Below the pieces are notes generated by a model. It was given only the letters and a program-made list of their open reading frames with translations, did not search any database and was not told the origin of the DNA. A stretch of 64,000 bases of DNA from Enterobacteriaceae bacterium 4M9 (GTDB lineage Bacteria; Pseudomonadota; Gammaproteobacteria; Enterobacterales; Enterobacteriaceae): assembly GCA_010092695.1 (NCBI GenBank), contig JAADJJ010000001.1:1488001-1552000 (forward strand), given 5' to 3'. This document shows, in pieces, positions 41,724 to 50,267 of this stretch. The position numbers and the translations under genes were made by a program. Every line of letters starts with the position of its first letter. The first letter of the stretch is position 1.

Positions 41724-44708
41724 TCAGAAGCTCAGACGCAATCCAAGGTGACCTGAGTAAGGCATTTCAATATGCTGGCCTTTCTCATAGCTGACTTCAC
41801 CCCAGGCGGACCAGCTATCGTTCAGCTTCGCTGTCATACCCAAACCATATTTACCGCTGGTGCCTGACATATCATTGCTGAAATGTTCGGTCTGGTTAAT
41901 GACCAGCGCGTTGTTCTTCATAAATTCATGACGAACGGCAAGGCGCATATAGGGCTGGAGCATGGCACCGCTGAGCAGTGTGATGTTTTTCCCAAATGTC
42001 AGCCCCGCTTCACCTTTGAGTGATTGGGTGGCGTCGGCTTTGACCGTCATACCGCTGTCAAATTGGTATTGCGTTTTGTCACCAATGAACAAGGCACTTT
42101 GCACATAGGGCTCCACGAACCAGCTCCCAAACGCCATATATCTGCCCGCTTCCAGCGAGAAACCACCGCCGACGGTATTGTCTTTTGCGTTGGTACGGCT
42201 GGCATTGAAACGCGGACTGTTTTCGGTGCGAAAACGGTTTGCCTTGATAACGCTATCAATGTAGTAGCCGTTATTGTGCAACCAGGTGGCATAGAGACCC
42301 AGGCCATAGCTGTCTACCTTGCCATTAGCACTCGACGAGTTAATATCTGAGCGCGTAAAGGAGGCCATTGCTCCCAGCAGCAAGGTACTGTTGCTCAGTG
42401 CAAGGCGCTTATCTCCTCCTAAGATGACGCCACTGGTATCCTGCCGGTATCCGACGTGTTCGGTAGACATCCGGTAACGGCTACTGATGTACTTACCCCA
42501 TGCAGCGTTTTCGCTCTCGCCATTTTTGCGAACGTCGCCCAGACGGGTGCGTAACGTAGACAGTTCTGCATCCCAGATGGTTGGTGTGACGTTTGCCATG
42601 ATAATCGCCGCTTTAGCACTCTCTGACAGCTCCGGCTTCGGTTCTGGAGTCGGTTCAGGCTTAGGCTCCGGAGTCGGTTCAGGCTCAGGCTCTGGAGTCG
42701 GCTCAGGCTCAGGCTCTGGAGTCGGTTCAGGCTTAGGCTCTGGAGTCGGTTCAGGCTTAGGCTCTGGAGTCGGTTCAGGCTCGGGCTCTGGAGTCGGTTC
42801 AGGCTTGGGTTCTGGAGTCGGCTCTGGGTCCGGGCCGGGTTCCGTCGTGTTCGCCTGCGGTGAAAGATACCAGTTGTCTTTATCGGTATCCTCACCGTGC
42901 ACCAGATAGTATTTATACGCACCCAGATCGACGCTGCCGTTGCTCATTGCGAATGTATCCGCAGCGCTGCCGCTGGCGTAGATCAGGTGATAAGGCGATG
43001 CGCTGGTTGTGCGCAGTTCCTGGCCTGAATCTCTCACGGTAACGTTGAAATTGCCTGATACTGACTCGGAAACGCTCAGGAAATCCCCTTCATTGCCAGA
43101 GAGATTGGTGTTCATATAAAACGTGCCGCTTCCCTCAAGCGTTGCTAACTCCAGGCGGCTATAGCGGCCTTCGTCGCTACCATCTGCGGCACCAAAACTG
43201 ACGTTACCGTTGTTGGTGAGCGCTTTTATCGTCACGACAGACTCGGAAGCATCGCTGTTTTGTTTGATGAACAATGTAGAGGATGGCCCCTGCAAATCGA
43301 CTGCAGCCGCCCAGGCCCCTTTACCTAAGTTGCCGGTCCAGTCGTGTTCATCGCCCGCTTTCATTGTCAGCGAACCGTCTTGTACATTCAAAAAGCCGGA
43401 TGAGTAGCCGCCAAAATCTATATAGCTGGCTCCTCCGTTCTGGATGGTGGTGTCCGTGATATGACCCAGTGCGTCAACCTGCTGAGTACCGCCGTCAACG
43501 ATGGTGTTAGTCGCTTCCCCGTACCAGGCAAGCTGCTGCAGGCCTCCGGCCAGTACGGTGGTATTGGTAGCGTTAGCGCGAGTACCGCCAGTATAACCGT
43601 CCTGGTCAACCCACAGCCCGCTAACCCAGCCGCCTTTTTGGCCACTTACCAGTTGGGTGCCATAAATCTGTGCACCGTCAGCATTTCCGGTCTGGATACG
43701 CTGTAAGCCACCTGCATAAACCGTAGCACCTGTGGATTGCTGACCGTTGACGCGCACTTTTGACGTGCTGTCTGACGTCCAGTCGCCATCACTCCAGCTA
43801 CCGTCAACGCCGGTGATAACCTGCGTACCATAGACCTGCGCGTTTTCAGAAACACCATACGTTACCGTTTGTCTGGCACCGGCATATATCGTTGTGTCTG
43901 TATCAGCAACGTAACCTTCGCCTTTACCGGCATAAACCTGCTGGAAGGCACCGTTGTACAAATAGGTATTCATGGCCAGCCCGCTGGCGAGCTGGTAACT
44001 GTCGGCACCGATATGCGAGTTTTTGGCGGTGCCGCCGTAAATAATTTGTTGGCCCTTATTGTAGACAAGCGTGTCTTCAGCCACGGCGGTGCTGCCAACA
44101 TTGAGTTGCTGTGTGCCGCCATCAATTACGTTTGCCTGTGCATAAGATTTGGAGCCCAGAGTCTGAATACCGCCGGTTTTTACCAGCGTATCGTAGGCTT
44201 CACCGCTGCCATTAAGCGTCAGCGCACCATTTTCTTCCACGGTGGTATGGTGTGCCGTACCGCCGGTATAGACCTGCAGTACGCCAGTTTCAATATTGCC
44301 CTTGCTGTTAAGGTATTCACCTTTAACAACGGTATTAACCGCTTCAGAATTACCGGCATCATAAAGGCTGCTGCCGATACTCAACTGCACGGAATTAAGT
44401 GTATTGTTGAGGCTGTATGAATTATCTAACAGCGTGACAACCTGCTTGGAAAATGCAGGGTTGAGTAAGGTTATCTCCAGGTTGGCGAGATATTTTTGTT
44501 TCTCAATGGTCAGGCTGGGATAACCTGCCAGCCATTTTTGCTCAACCCATTCCCAGTGATTGGTAAAATCAGCATTGGTAAGCAAATTCTCTGGAATATT
44601 AGCGGTTTTCAGTGGTGAATAGGGCGCAGGCATGATTTCTGCAGCAGAAAGCGGGTAGGCAGAAAGATACAGCGCAGGTAAGAGAGTACGATAAAAGATA
44701 GGTTTCAT
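41724..44708 (-). CDS. AIDA/MisL-type autotransporter adhesin
   Basis: The product is 994 residues from ATG 44708, which follows AAGGAACATGAC; the frame extends to 44747. A signal peptide MKPIFYRTLLPALYLSAYPL is followed by SAAE. Residues about 90-450 hold AIDA-type repeats of the form GG(T/L)QQ...A..T.V..GG, which build a beta-helix passenger. Next comes a beta-helix C-terminal segment, then a Pro-Glu linker with eight PTPEPxPE units (about 622-689). The last 280 residues are the autotransporter barrel (ENAAWGKYISSRYRM), ending in LRLSF with the terminal Phe. Overall layout resembles Salmonella MisL. It is probably an adhesin; the receptor is unknown. AT-rich flanks suggest H-NS/StpA silencing. 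Confidence 0.92.
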   Translation of the reverse strand: MKPIFYRTLLPALYLSAYPLSAAEIMPAPYSPLKTANIPENLLTNADFTNHWEWVEQKWLAGYPSLTIEKQKYLANLEITLLNPAFSKQVVTLLDNSYSLNNTLNSVQLSIGSSLYDAGNSEAVNTVVKGEYLNSKGNIETGVLQVYTGGTAHHTTVEENGALTLNGSGEAYDTLVKTGGIQTLGSKSYAQANVIDGGTQQLNVGSTAVAEDTLVYNKGQQIIYGGTAKNSHIGADSYQLASGLAMNTYLYNGAFQQVYAGKGEGYVADTDTTIYAGARQTVTYGVSENAQVYGTQVITGVDGSWSDGDWTSDSTSKVRVNGQQSTGATVYAGGLQRIQTGNADGAQIYGTQLVSGQKGGWVSGLWVDQDGYTGGTRANATNTTVLAGGLQQLAWYGEATNTIVDGGTQQVDALGHITDTTIQNGGASYIDFGGYSSGFLNVQDGSLTMKAGDEHDWTGNLGKGAWAAAVDLQGPSSTLFIKQNSDASESVVTIKALTNNGNVSFGAADGSDEGRYSRLELATLEGSGTFYMNTNLSGNEGDFLSVSESVSGNFNVTVRDSGQELRTTSASPYHLIYASGSAADTFAMSNGSVDLGAYKYYLVHGEDTDKDNWYLSPQANTTEPGPDPEPTPEPKPEPTPEPEPEPTPEPKPEPTPEPKPEPTPEPEPEPTPEPEPEPTPEPKPEPTPEPKPELSESAKAAIIMANVTPTIWDAELSTLRTRLGDVRKNGESENAAWGKYISSRYRMSTEHVGYRQDTSGVILGGDKRLALSNSTLLLGAMASFTRSDINSSSANGKVDSYGLGLYATWLHNNGYYIDSVIKANRFRTENSPRFNASRTNAKDNTVGGGFSLEAGRYMAFGSWFVEPYVQSALFIGDKTQYQFDSGMTVKADATQSLKGEAGLTFGKNITLLSGAMLQPYMRLAVRHEFMKNNALVINQTEHFSNDMSGTSGKYGLGMTAKLNDSWSAWGEVSYEKGQHIEMPYSGHLGLRLSF
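42636..42842 (-). repeat. 24-bp tandem repeat coding the PTPEPxPE linker
   Basis: About eight units of 24 bases, each containing TCTGGAGTCGG or a close variant on the plus strand, encode PTPEPKPE or PTPEPEPE. Copy number can change in frame, altering linker length between passenger and barrel. Confidence 0.9.
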
Positions 44709-45367
44709 GTCATGTTCCTTGACGTAGAGAAATCCTTTACATTCCATATGCCTGTAAACATCTCTATTGGATACGTTAGAAAAGCTAACAGGTTAATAAT
44801 TCTACTAAGAATTTTCTCATGTCGATGAAAAAACTGTCAATGCGTATTCGATTTTTCGCACAAAATGTTTGATTTTTGTTCTTATGTTTTGTTTATAAAC
44901 GTTTTTTTGATTCAAGCATTAGCTTGGTGTTTTTAGTGCATTTAATAAGAGTGGCTTTATATGATTGAAATGGTGGGGAAAGAATGGTTGGTCAGTTTTC
45001 TTGCCTTTTCTGTTGATCTGTTAGTGTTAATACAAGATTCTAAAAAAAAGGCGCAGCTTTTTTATCGACACACTTGTGTATTTCAGTGATAGGTAAATCC
45101 GTTCTTTCAGGCGGTATGCGTTCCGTATGCTGCTGTATCGTGTCAGGTGGTGTGACGGATTTTATAAAGTGATGACTATCTTTTAAATATCAATGACTGC
45201 ACGTAAAAGTGAATAGGTAAGTCACAAGTTATGAGAAAAAATAAGATATTTCATGGTGTTGAAATGTTCACCTATGAATATTCGGTTAACCCAGTCCCAG
45301 AAAGCGAAAGGCAGCCCGTAAATGAGGACAAGATATTTGTAAAACCCGTGGTGATTAACTGTGTAAT
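44709..45367. other. AT-rich intergenic stretch without a supported gene
   Basis: These 659 bases are AT-rich. Short frames on both strands near 45222-45443 lack family resemblance, overlap a terminator-like hairpin and have poor start sites. The stretch probably holds the promoter of the autotransporter, on its right-hand side, and the former left edge of the P4-like element. I found no copy of the ssrA 3' end here that could be the distal att site. Confidence 0.5.
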
Positions 45368-45391
45368 ATGCGCCGCAGGGCTGCGGCGCAT
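45368..45391 (-). terminator. Hairpin terminator after the alpha-DUF3313 fusion gene
   Basis: A perfect 10-bp stem ATGCGCCGCA/TGCGGCGCAT with a four-base loop lies 17 bases after the stop on the minus strand, followed by ATTAC. On the plus strand CATTTT follows. The U tract is weak either way. Confidence 0.6.
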
Positions 45392-45408
45392 CATTTTCAG
45401 CGAGCCGC

Positions 45409-47724
45409 TCAGGGCTGAGGTGGAAAAGCCGCCACATCGTTAATCATCTCATCGGCACCTTGTTTCAAATCTTCCAGAGTGACGGGAGCGCTGTTGTTAG
45501 GGACGGTTTTACCATAAGCCTTACGTACGGCTTCCAGCATAACTTTACCGGTTTTTGCATCAATTAGTTGGGCTTCCAGATAAAGTACGCTGTTTAGTGT
45601 GCGGTGACCGGTTGCAGCCATTGTGCTCGCGATAACCGCAGCAACCGGTACCACCTCATAGAACTTCATATCTTGATTTTCTGCGCTGACGGTAGTGATA
45701 GCCGTTTTCATAATCAACGAATCTGGTCCGGCAGTGTTTACAAGTGGCTTATGTTTTGCCACTGCGGTTTTCAACCTGCTATCAACGTACTTTTGCATAA
45801 GCTGGCGCACTATCACGGCCAGCTCACGGGCGATTTTGTTCTTAAGCTGCGGGTCGCGCTCTTCCGGGGCAATCTGTTCCGGGAAATGCAGAATCACACG
45901 GCGACGGGAAACACCGCCGCTGCGGTCAGTAAAGCGCATGGGATTATTGTTTACAGCCAGAATCACCGCCGGAATATGGGTGGAGTATGCGTCCCTGTAT
46001 TTCGGGTCAACCGAGACCGCATCCCCGCCAGTAATCGCCTTGAGTCCTGCTCCGTCACCGCTCCATTTCTTCTGGTCAGGCAGGCGGATAAGCGAGAAAC
46101 CAATCAGTGCAGCGCGCTCACGTGGTGACTCCAGCGTTTCAATAGTGGCCGACGTAGCGTTATCTTCCCCGGCAAGCATGGTTGCAATTTCGGCCAGAAT
46201 ACTTTTGCCGCTGCCACCCGGCCCGGTGACTTCAAGAAAGAGCTGCCAGTCGTAACGGTTCGCCAGCACCATGAACAGCGCGGCCAGTATCACATCGCGT
46301 TTCTCCGCTCTTCCACCGGCGGCCCGGTCGAGCCAGCACCAGAAATCCGGCGCATGGGTTTCCAGCGTTTCGCCCTCCACCGGCGGGGTAAAATCGACAT
46401 CACAGAGTGTACGTAACCAGTGCGATTTATGGTGCGGGCTGAATGTGCCGGTAACGGTATCCAGTACGCCGTTGCGAAAACCAATCAGACGGCGTGCAGG
46501 GGCGTCCTGCTGCGGAATAATCAGTTTCAGGGTCTCTACTACCGAGGCAATTTTCCCTGATGAAAACGGCGCGCGCAGACGCTGAAATAACCCGGCCACA
46601 TCGCGCGCAAAGTCAGCCGGTGGAATGATTTTCCATATTCCCGCCTCATAGCGGGACAGGAGCTGACCGTTTGCATCCACGGCCAGCGCTTCGCCGTAAT
46701 GCTCATGCACCCGCATCGCTTTTTCACTGGTGCTCATGGCGGTAAATTCCGCTTCGCTCATGGTAGCGAAAGGGCTGTCAGCCGGTGGCCGGATGGCGTC
46801 ATAAATCGCTTTCCGCGTCGCCTCTTCGCCTTTCTGCATAAACGCATCATTCCAGTCACCGAACACCGGCGGCAGGGCGACCATTCCCTCGCAGGCTTCT
46901 GCGGCCGCTGAGGCTCTGGTCTGACCGTCGCCGTTGAGGTCGCGGTCGGCAGCGAGGACAATCTGACTGGCAGGATATTTACTGCGGACAAGGCTCGCCA
47001 GAGAAAGAAGATTCACAGAAGACAGCGCCACCATGACGGTTTCTCCGGTCAGATGGTGCACGGTGAGTGCGGTCGCATAACCCTCCGCAATCCACAGGCG
47101 TTTTCCGGTCTGTTTCTGCCCTTCAATAGTGTGGCATGCCCCTTTTACAATGCCGCCTTTCAGAGTGCGCTTGAGACCTTCTGAATTAATAAACTGGAGG
47201 TTAACCAGTGCTCCGGCATCATCATGCAGCGGGACAACCACATCACCGGCGCGGAACGTCACACCGCCGGTTTTATGCATGGCAGTGAGCGTCAGACATT
47301 CCAGAGCGGGAAAACCCTTGCGGGTGAGGTAAGCGTTGCCGGTGGCCGGTCGGGCTTTCTCCATGAGCTTTACGGCCAGCGCGACCGCCGCTTTGCCGTC
47401 AACCTCCGTTTCAGCTTCTGTGGCCGCAATCACCTCCGGGGCAACCGGCGGCAGGTTGCCGGTCACCGCGTTAACTTTTCCGGCAGCTACGAATGCGTTT
47501 ACACCGAATACTTTCTCAACCAGTTTCAGGCCGTCACCCGCGCCGCACTGGTTGCAAAACCACGTCCCGCGCCCCTCTTTATCATCAAAGCGGAAACGGT
47601 CAGAGCCGCCGCATACCGGGCAGGCCTGATGCCGGTTTTTTAACACTTTCACACCCAGCGCCGGAAGAATGCGCGGCCAGTGCCCGCAAGCCTGTTTCAC
47701 GGTTTCCGTTACGTTCATTTTCAT
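45409..47724 (-). CDS. P4 alpha replication protein fused to a DUF3313 lipoprotein C-terminal part
   Basis: P4 alpha is a primase-helicase that also binds the satellite origin. From ATG 47724 (after GAGGAAGAAAATAACG) the product is 771 residues. Residues 1-646 are normal alpha: zinc motif CPVCGG...CNQC (about 34-62), Toprim EGYATALTVHHLTG, helicase Walker A GPGGSGKS (about 512) and the SF3 part ILAVNNNPMRFTDRSGGVSR. After LAVIVRQLMQKY the expected origin-binding domain is missing. Instead comes VDSRLKTAV, then NTAGPDSLIMKTAITTVSAE, FYEVVPVAAVIASTMAATGH and AVRKAYGKTV, which match DUF3313 lipoproteins. The join is in frame. Such a protein should not bind ori1, and whether it is folded is unknown. 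Confidence 0.88.
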   Translation of the reverse strand: MKMNVTETVKQACGHWPRILPALGVKVLKNRHQACPVCGGSDRFRFDDKEGRGTWFCNQCGAGDGLKLVEKVFGVNAFVAAGKVNAVTGNLPPVAPEVIAATEAETEVDGKAAVALAVKLMEKARPATGNAYLTRKGFPALECLTLTAMHKTGGVTFRAGDVVVPLHDDAGALVNLQFINSEGLKRTLKGGIVKGACHTIEGQKQTGKRLWIAEGYATALTVHHLTGETVMVALSSVNLLSLASLVRSKYPASQIVLAADRDLNGDGQTRASAAAEACEGMVALPPVFGDWNDAFMQKGEEATRKAIYDAIRPPADSPFATMSEAEFTAMSTSEKAMRVHEHYGEALAVDANGQLLSRYEAGIWKIIPPADFARDVAGLFQRLRAPFSSGKIASVVETLKLIIPQQDAPARRLIGFRNGVLDTVTGTFSPHHKSHWLRTLCDVDFTPPVEGETLETHAPDFWCWLDRAAGGRAEKRDVILAALFMVLANRYDWQLFLEVTGPGGSGKSILAEIATMLAGEDNATSATIETLESPRERAALIGFSLIRLPDQKKWSGDGAGLKAITGGDAVSVDPKYRDAYSTHIPAVILAVNNNPMRFTDRSGGVSRRRVILHFPEQIAPEERDPQLKNKIARELAVIVRQLMQKYVDSRLKTAVAKHKPLVNTAGPDSLIMKTAITTVSAENQDMKFYEVVPVAAVIASTMAATGHRTLNSVLYLEAQLIDAKTGKVMLEAVRKAYGKTVPNNSAPVTLEDLKQGADEMINDVAAFPPQP

Positions 47725-47738
47725 CGTTATTTTCTTCC

Positions 47739-48059
47739 TCAGTGCAGTACCGGTGTGGTGATATGGTGCGCGCACAGCTCATTCATCATGGCGAGCCCGA
47801 GAAAAGACAGCGACGGCGCGGCCCTGAGTGGCCCGGCTTCCATCAAATCCTCCAGTAATGCACAGGCTATCTGACGGCCTTTTGCCTCTCCGTGCTGACG
47901 CAGATAAAACCCTTCCAGCTCGGCGGCGATGGCGTTTTCCAGCACATCAAGGGTGAGGTGTGGATAGCGGTGCTGACGTGCGCACAGGGTCAGCCACGCA
48001 CAGGCCACCGCCCGGCGGTACAGTGCGGCGCGTAATACAGGGGGTAACGGCTGTTTCAT
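47739..48059 (-). CDS. P4 ORF106-like protein (DUF5375)
   Basis: The product is 106 residues, exactly the length of P4 ORF106, and starts MKQPLPPVLRAALYRRAVAC. It lies between the small Cys-rich gene and alpha in the left operon, as in P4. Its ATG overlaps the stop of the upstream gene (ATGA), and alpha begins 14 bases beyond its stop. No function is known. Confidence 0.82.
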   Translation of the reverse strand: MKQPLPPVLRAALYRRAVACAWLTLCARQHRYPHLTLDVLENAIAAELEGFYLRQHGEAKGRQIACALLEDLMEAGPLRAAPSLSFLGLAMMNELCAHHITTPVLH

Positions 48060-48214
48060 ACGCTCCCCTCACCGTTCGGCCAGCACTGATTACAGCGTCT
48101 GACCACGGTACTGAACTGGGCGGGATTGCACCTGTGCTCCGGGCATTCAGGTGCTGCCCCACAGATGTCAGGCTGATGGATATTCTGCGGCCGTTCCTTA
48201 CTGTATACAGGCAT
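48056..48214 (-). CDS. Small Cys-rich protein of the P4 left operon
   Basis: The product is 52 residues, MPVYSKERPQNIHQPDICGA, with six or more Cys in the second half (CPEHRC, RRCNQCWPN). A zinc knuckle is plausible. The ATG has AGGAG 8 bases upstream, and its stop overlaps the ORF106 start by 4 bases, which supports translation. The role is unknown. Confidence 0.65.
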   Translation of the reverse strand: MPVYSKERPQNIHQPDICGAAPECPEHRCNPAQFSTVVRRCNQCWPNGEGSV

Positions 48215-48285
48215 AATTTCGTCTCCTGAGGACGTGCGTATCCCTGCGCGAATACGCACATTTAAATTTTGGGTACTGTTTTTAA

Positions 48286-48735
48286 TTACAAATAATGGCG
48301 GTAACTGTTATCCGGTTTTATTTCCGGCTCCACTCCGGGGCTATTCCGTTGCTTACGTTTCACCGCTGACGGTCGTCTGGCCGGAGTAATATCTGCCGGA
48401 AAAATATCGAGATTTTTCGCCCGCCATTTCTGTAATTCAGGGTCGAACGTAATTTCTTTCAGTACGGCGTATCGGTTTTCCTGGCTGCGTTTAAACAGGT
48501 CGGGTTTTATGCAGGTAAATTCACGCAGAAGGCGGCCGAGCAGTATGTCGATAATGCGACCATCATTCTGCAGACGAACAAGAATACTGTACGTGGGGCG
48601 GTAAGGATTCCAGACCAGCTCCGGGCAGCGGTACGGCATATCCCACGGAATGCCATCGGCCAGAACGCCGACCACGACCACATTCGGGAATCCGGTGCAG
48701 CGGTAAACCTCACCAGGCTGAGGAAAATCAAACAT
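48286..48735 (-). CDS. P4 ORF151-like protein
   Basis: The product is 149 residues, close to P4 ORF151 and in the same operon position. The start MFDFPQPGEVYRCTGFPNVV follows GGAGGAAGACC and overlaps the end of epsilon by 8 bases. The N-terminal half looks like a beta-rich fold; the C-terminal half is basic (RRPSAVKRKQRN). Function unknown. Confidence 0.78.
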   Translation of the reverse strand: MFDFPQPGEVYRCTGFPNVVVVGVLADGIPWDMPYRCPELVWNPYRPTYSILVRLQNDGRIIDILLGRLLREFTCIKPDLFKRSQENRYAVLKEITFDPELQKWRAKNLDIFPADITPARRPSAVKRKQRNSPGVEPEIKPDNSYRHYL

Positions 48736-49027
48736 GGTCTTCCTCCGCCATCCGGCCCTGCTGAGTGAGAAAGTCGCGACACAGGCCTTTGTCTTTCAGC
48801 TCTTCCAGAACAAAACTGATGTCATCATGCAGATAACTAAAAATTTGCGGGAGGTAGAGCTGATGCAGACCATTCAGTTCACGGCGCAACAGGTCAGCAC
48901 CGACAAACTGCGATACAGCACTGGCACGGTTGAGTTTATGGTAAGCCTCTGTGCTGAGGTGCTCGCGAAGGCTATTAAGGTCATCACGACGCGCTGAGAC
49001 GGTCTGAATGCGGTTTTCAGTATGCAT
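48728..49027 (-). CDS. Derepression protein epsilon (P4-like)
   Basis: In P4, epsilon binds the helper's repressor C and derepresses a P2-like prophage. The product here is 99 residues, MHTENRIQTVSARRDDLNSL, mostly helical. ATG 49027 has GGAGG 6 bases upstream; the frame is open to 49183, but that part overlaps kil in another frame. The assignment rests on position after kil, length and general similarity; I cannot align it to a reference here. Confidence 0.72.
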   Translation of the reverse strand: MHTENRIQTVSARRDDLNSLREHLSTEAYHKLNRASAVSQFVGADLLRRELNGLHQLYLPQIFSYLHDDISFVLEELKDKGLCRDFLTQQGRMAEEDHV

Positions 49028-49217
49028 GTGACACCTCCGCAACCGGCAGGCGGGCAGCGAGGGAAAGGACATAATCACGAACAAGGGAACGGCGAGCGGT
49101 GCGCTCGTCACCGGCCACGGTACGGAGCATGCAGATTCGTGGTTTACGCTCAGCGCGGCGAATGGCAGCAAACACAAAGACAAATTCAGGGTGAGACGGG
49201 GTGAGGGTCGTAGCCAT
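49017..49217 (-). CDS. Kil / Icd-like host cell division inhibitor
   Basis: The product is 66 residues, MATTLTPSHPEFVFVFAAIR, with RRSLVRDYVLSLAARLPVAE at the C terminus. It matches the Icd-like family that includes P4 Kil, which blocks septation when expressed. ATG 49217 has GGAGG 8 bases upstream. The same frame is open to 49622 and is often annotated as one long protein, but that upstream part coincides with the RNA immunity region, so I prefer the short form. The seqC-like element ends about 11 bases before the ATG, so pairing with CI RNA would silence kil. Confidence 0.72.
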   Translation of the reverse strand: MATTLTPSHPEFVFVFAAIRRAERKPRICMLRTVAGDERTARRSLVRDYVLSLAARLPVAEVSHAY

Positions 49218-49227
49218 AAGGCAACCT

Positions 49228-49528
49228 CCGATAACAGCGTTAATGACGCTATCGCCGGAGTTCCTACGCTCGTGATTGGCGATAGCCCAGACGGGGGTAG
49301 GAATACCGGCGTTATCGGAAACCGGCCAGCCCGAAGGCTGCCCCGCCTGAGCTACCATTGACATGACGGCATAATGTCCGAATTCGGCCAGGAGACGGAG
49401 AGTCATACCTGCACGGATATCCGCACACCACACCATTATCTGGCGCTCTGTGGCGTTGATTGCGACACAAAAAAAGACGCATGGCGCGTCTGGTGTCGCC
49501 GATAACAAACACGGGTTCCTACGCCCGG
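49228..49528 (-). ncRNA. P4-type RNA immunity region (seqA, CI RNA with seqB, seqC)
   Basis: On the minus strand three related elements occur in transcription order. seqA (49497-49528) holds GCGTAGGAACCC and TTATCGGCG. seqB (49297-49318) holds CCGATAACGCCGG and ATTCCTAC, the complement. seqC (49247-49269) holds GCGTAGGAACTCCGGCGATA. seqB can therefore pair with both seqA and seqC, as P4 CI RNA does to cause premature termination. The mature CI RNA should lie around seqB; I cannot fix its ends. Confidence 0.7.
49469..49490 (-). terminator. t_imm-like terminator downstream of seqA
   Basis: On the minus strand GACGC/GCGTC with loop GCCAT is followed by seven T residues. It lies just after seqA, where P4 immunity terminates left-operon transcription. 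Confidence 0.82.
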
Positions 49529-49618
49529 CTGCCGATTTTGCGGCAGCGACAAAACTGTACCAGGAAACACACAAAAGATGCAAGCCAGAAAAAGGGGCTT
49601 GTTGCTGAACGGATCGCA

Positions 49619-49885
49619 TCATGCATCATATCCCCGCTTGCGCTGGGCAATACGTTCGGCCATCCATGCGGTCACTTCGGATTGCAGCCAGGCAACATTT
49701 TTACCACCAAGAGTTACCTGCTGCGGGAAGGCGTTTTTCCTGATGAGGTCGTAAAGCGTGGAGCGTGACAGGCCGCATAAATGCATCACTTCGGGCAGGC
49801 GTAAAAAACGTTCCTGAACGGCATCAGATACCGGCATCAGGGGAACGGCGGGAGCAGAAGACGGAGAAGAAAAAACAGTTTGCAT
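49619..49885 (-). CDS. Vis / AlpA family excisionase-regulator
   Basis: P4 Vis (ORF88) promotes excision and represses the late promoter. The product is 88 residues, the same length. It contains the AlpA helix-turn-helix RFLRLPEVMHLCGLSRSTLY followed by DLIRKNAFPQQV and VAWLQSEVTAWMAERI. ATG 49885 follows GAGGTGGCTA; the frame extends 4 codons further. The 530 bases upstream hold the origin iterons and the divergent late promoters. Confidence 0.9.
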   Translation of the reverse strand: MQTVFSSPSSAPAVPLMPVSDAVQERFLRLPEVMHLCGLSRSTLYDLIRKNAFPQQVTLGGKNVAWLQSEVTAWMAERIAQRKRGYDA

Positions 49886-50162
49886 TAGCCACCTCATAAC
49901 AGTCCATACAGCGCCGGTCGTGTCCGTCCGGCTTCGGGTAGCTCTCTATTTTGTGAATATTTCCCTCCAATGCAACAAGGTAAAAATGTACAACTTACTG
50001 AACACAGGGTGATGATTTTTTATACAGGACCATTACAGGCCATTATAAGCAACTAAAAGCCACTGAGATTTTGTAAAGTGAAATGCAAATTAATTTTGCT
50101 ATTCATTTTTCAATAATCTATAGGAAAAATAATTAAATACATCATTTATGTTCATCCGAATC

Positions 50163-50180
50163 TGTGAACAGTAGTGAACA
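50163..50180 (+). promoter_or_regulatory. Ogr/delta activator site upstream of sid
   Basis: TGT-N12-ACA matches the half-site pattern bound by Ogr/delta zinc-finger activators upstream of P2 and P4 late promoters. It overlaps the first two iterons. It sits about 240 bases before the sid start, so the promoter P_sid may use this or another copy. Confidence 0.45.
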
Positions 50181-50267
50181 GTTGGTGAATACTTTTGCTT
50201 TAACTGTTCACTACTTAACTTACTGTATTAATTATTTTTTTAATTGAAGTGAACAGTAGTGAATAGT
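50163..50267. other. ori1-like replication origin with six alpha iterons
   Basis: Decamers related to GGTGAACAGW occur at 50163, 50173, 50184 (GGTGAATACT), 50203 (inverted), 50248 and 50258. P4 ori1 is made of six such type I repeats, bound by the C-terminal domain of alpha. An AT-rich stretch lies between them and in the preceding 150 bases. The second P4 element, crr, should lie beyond alpha and was not found. The rest of 49886-50417 shows no gene. Confidence 0.75.

Noticed and set aside
42636..42842. Possible CRISPR array
   Set aside because: The 24-base units are head to tail without unique spacers and lie in a coding frame for PTPEPxPE.
42419..42922. Repetitive frames on both strands across the autotransporter linker (Ser-Gly-Val-Gly and Leu-Asn-Arg-Leu-Gln patterns)
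   Set aside because: These are shadows of the 24-base repeat in the autotransporter gene.
45222..45443. Two overlapping frames of about 70 codons on opposite strands near the satellite's left end
   Set aside because: No family resemblance, weak starts, and they overlap a terminator hairpin and the end of the fusion gene.
49017..49622. A 201-residue protein reading through the satellite immunity region
   Set aside because: The upstream two thirds coincide with the seqA/CI RNA/terminator elements, and a strong internal ribosome-binding site at 49217 gives the Kil-like protein. I annotated the short form.
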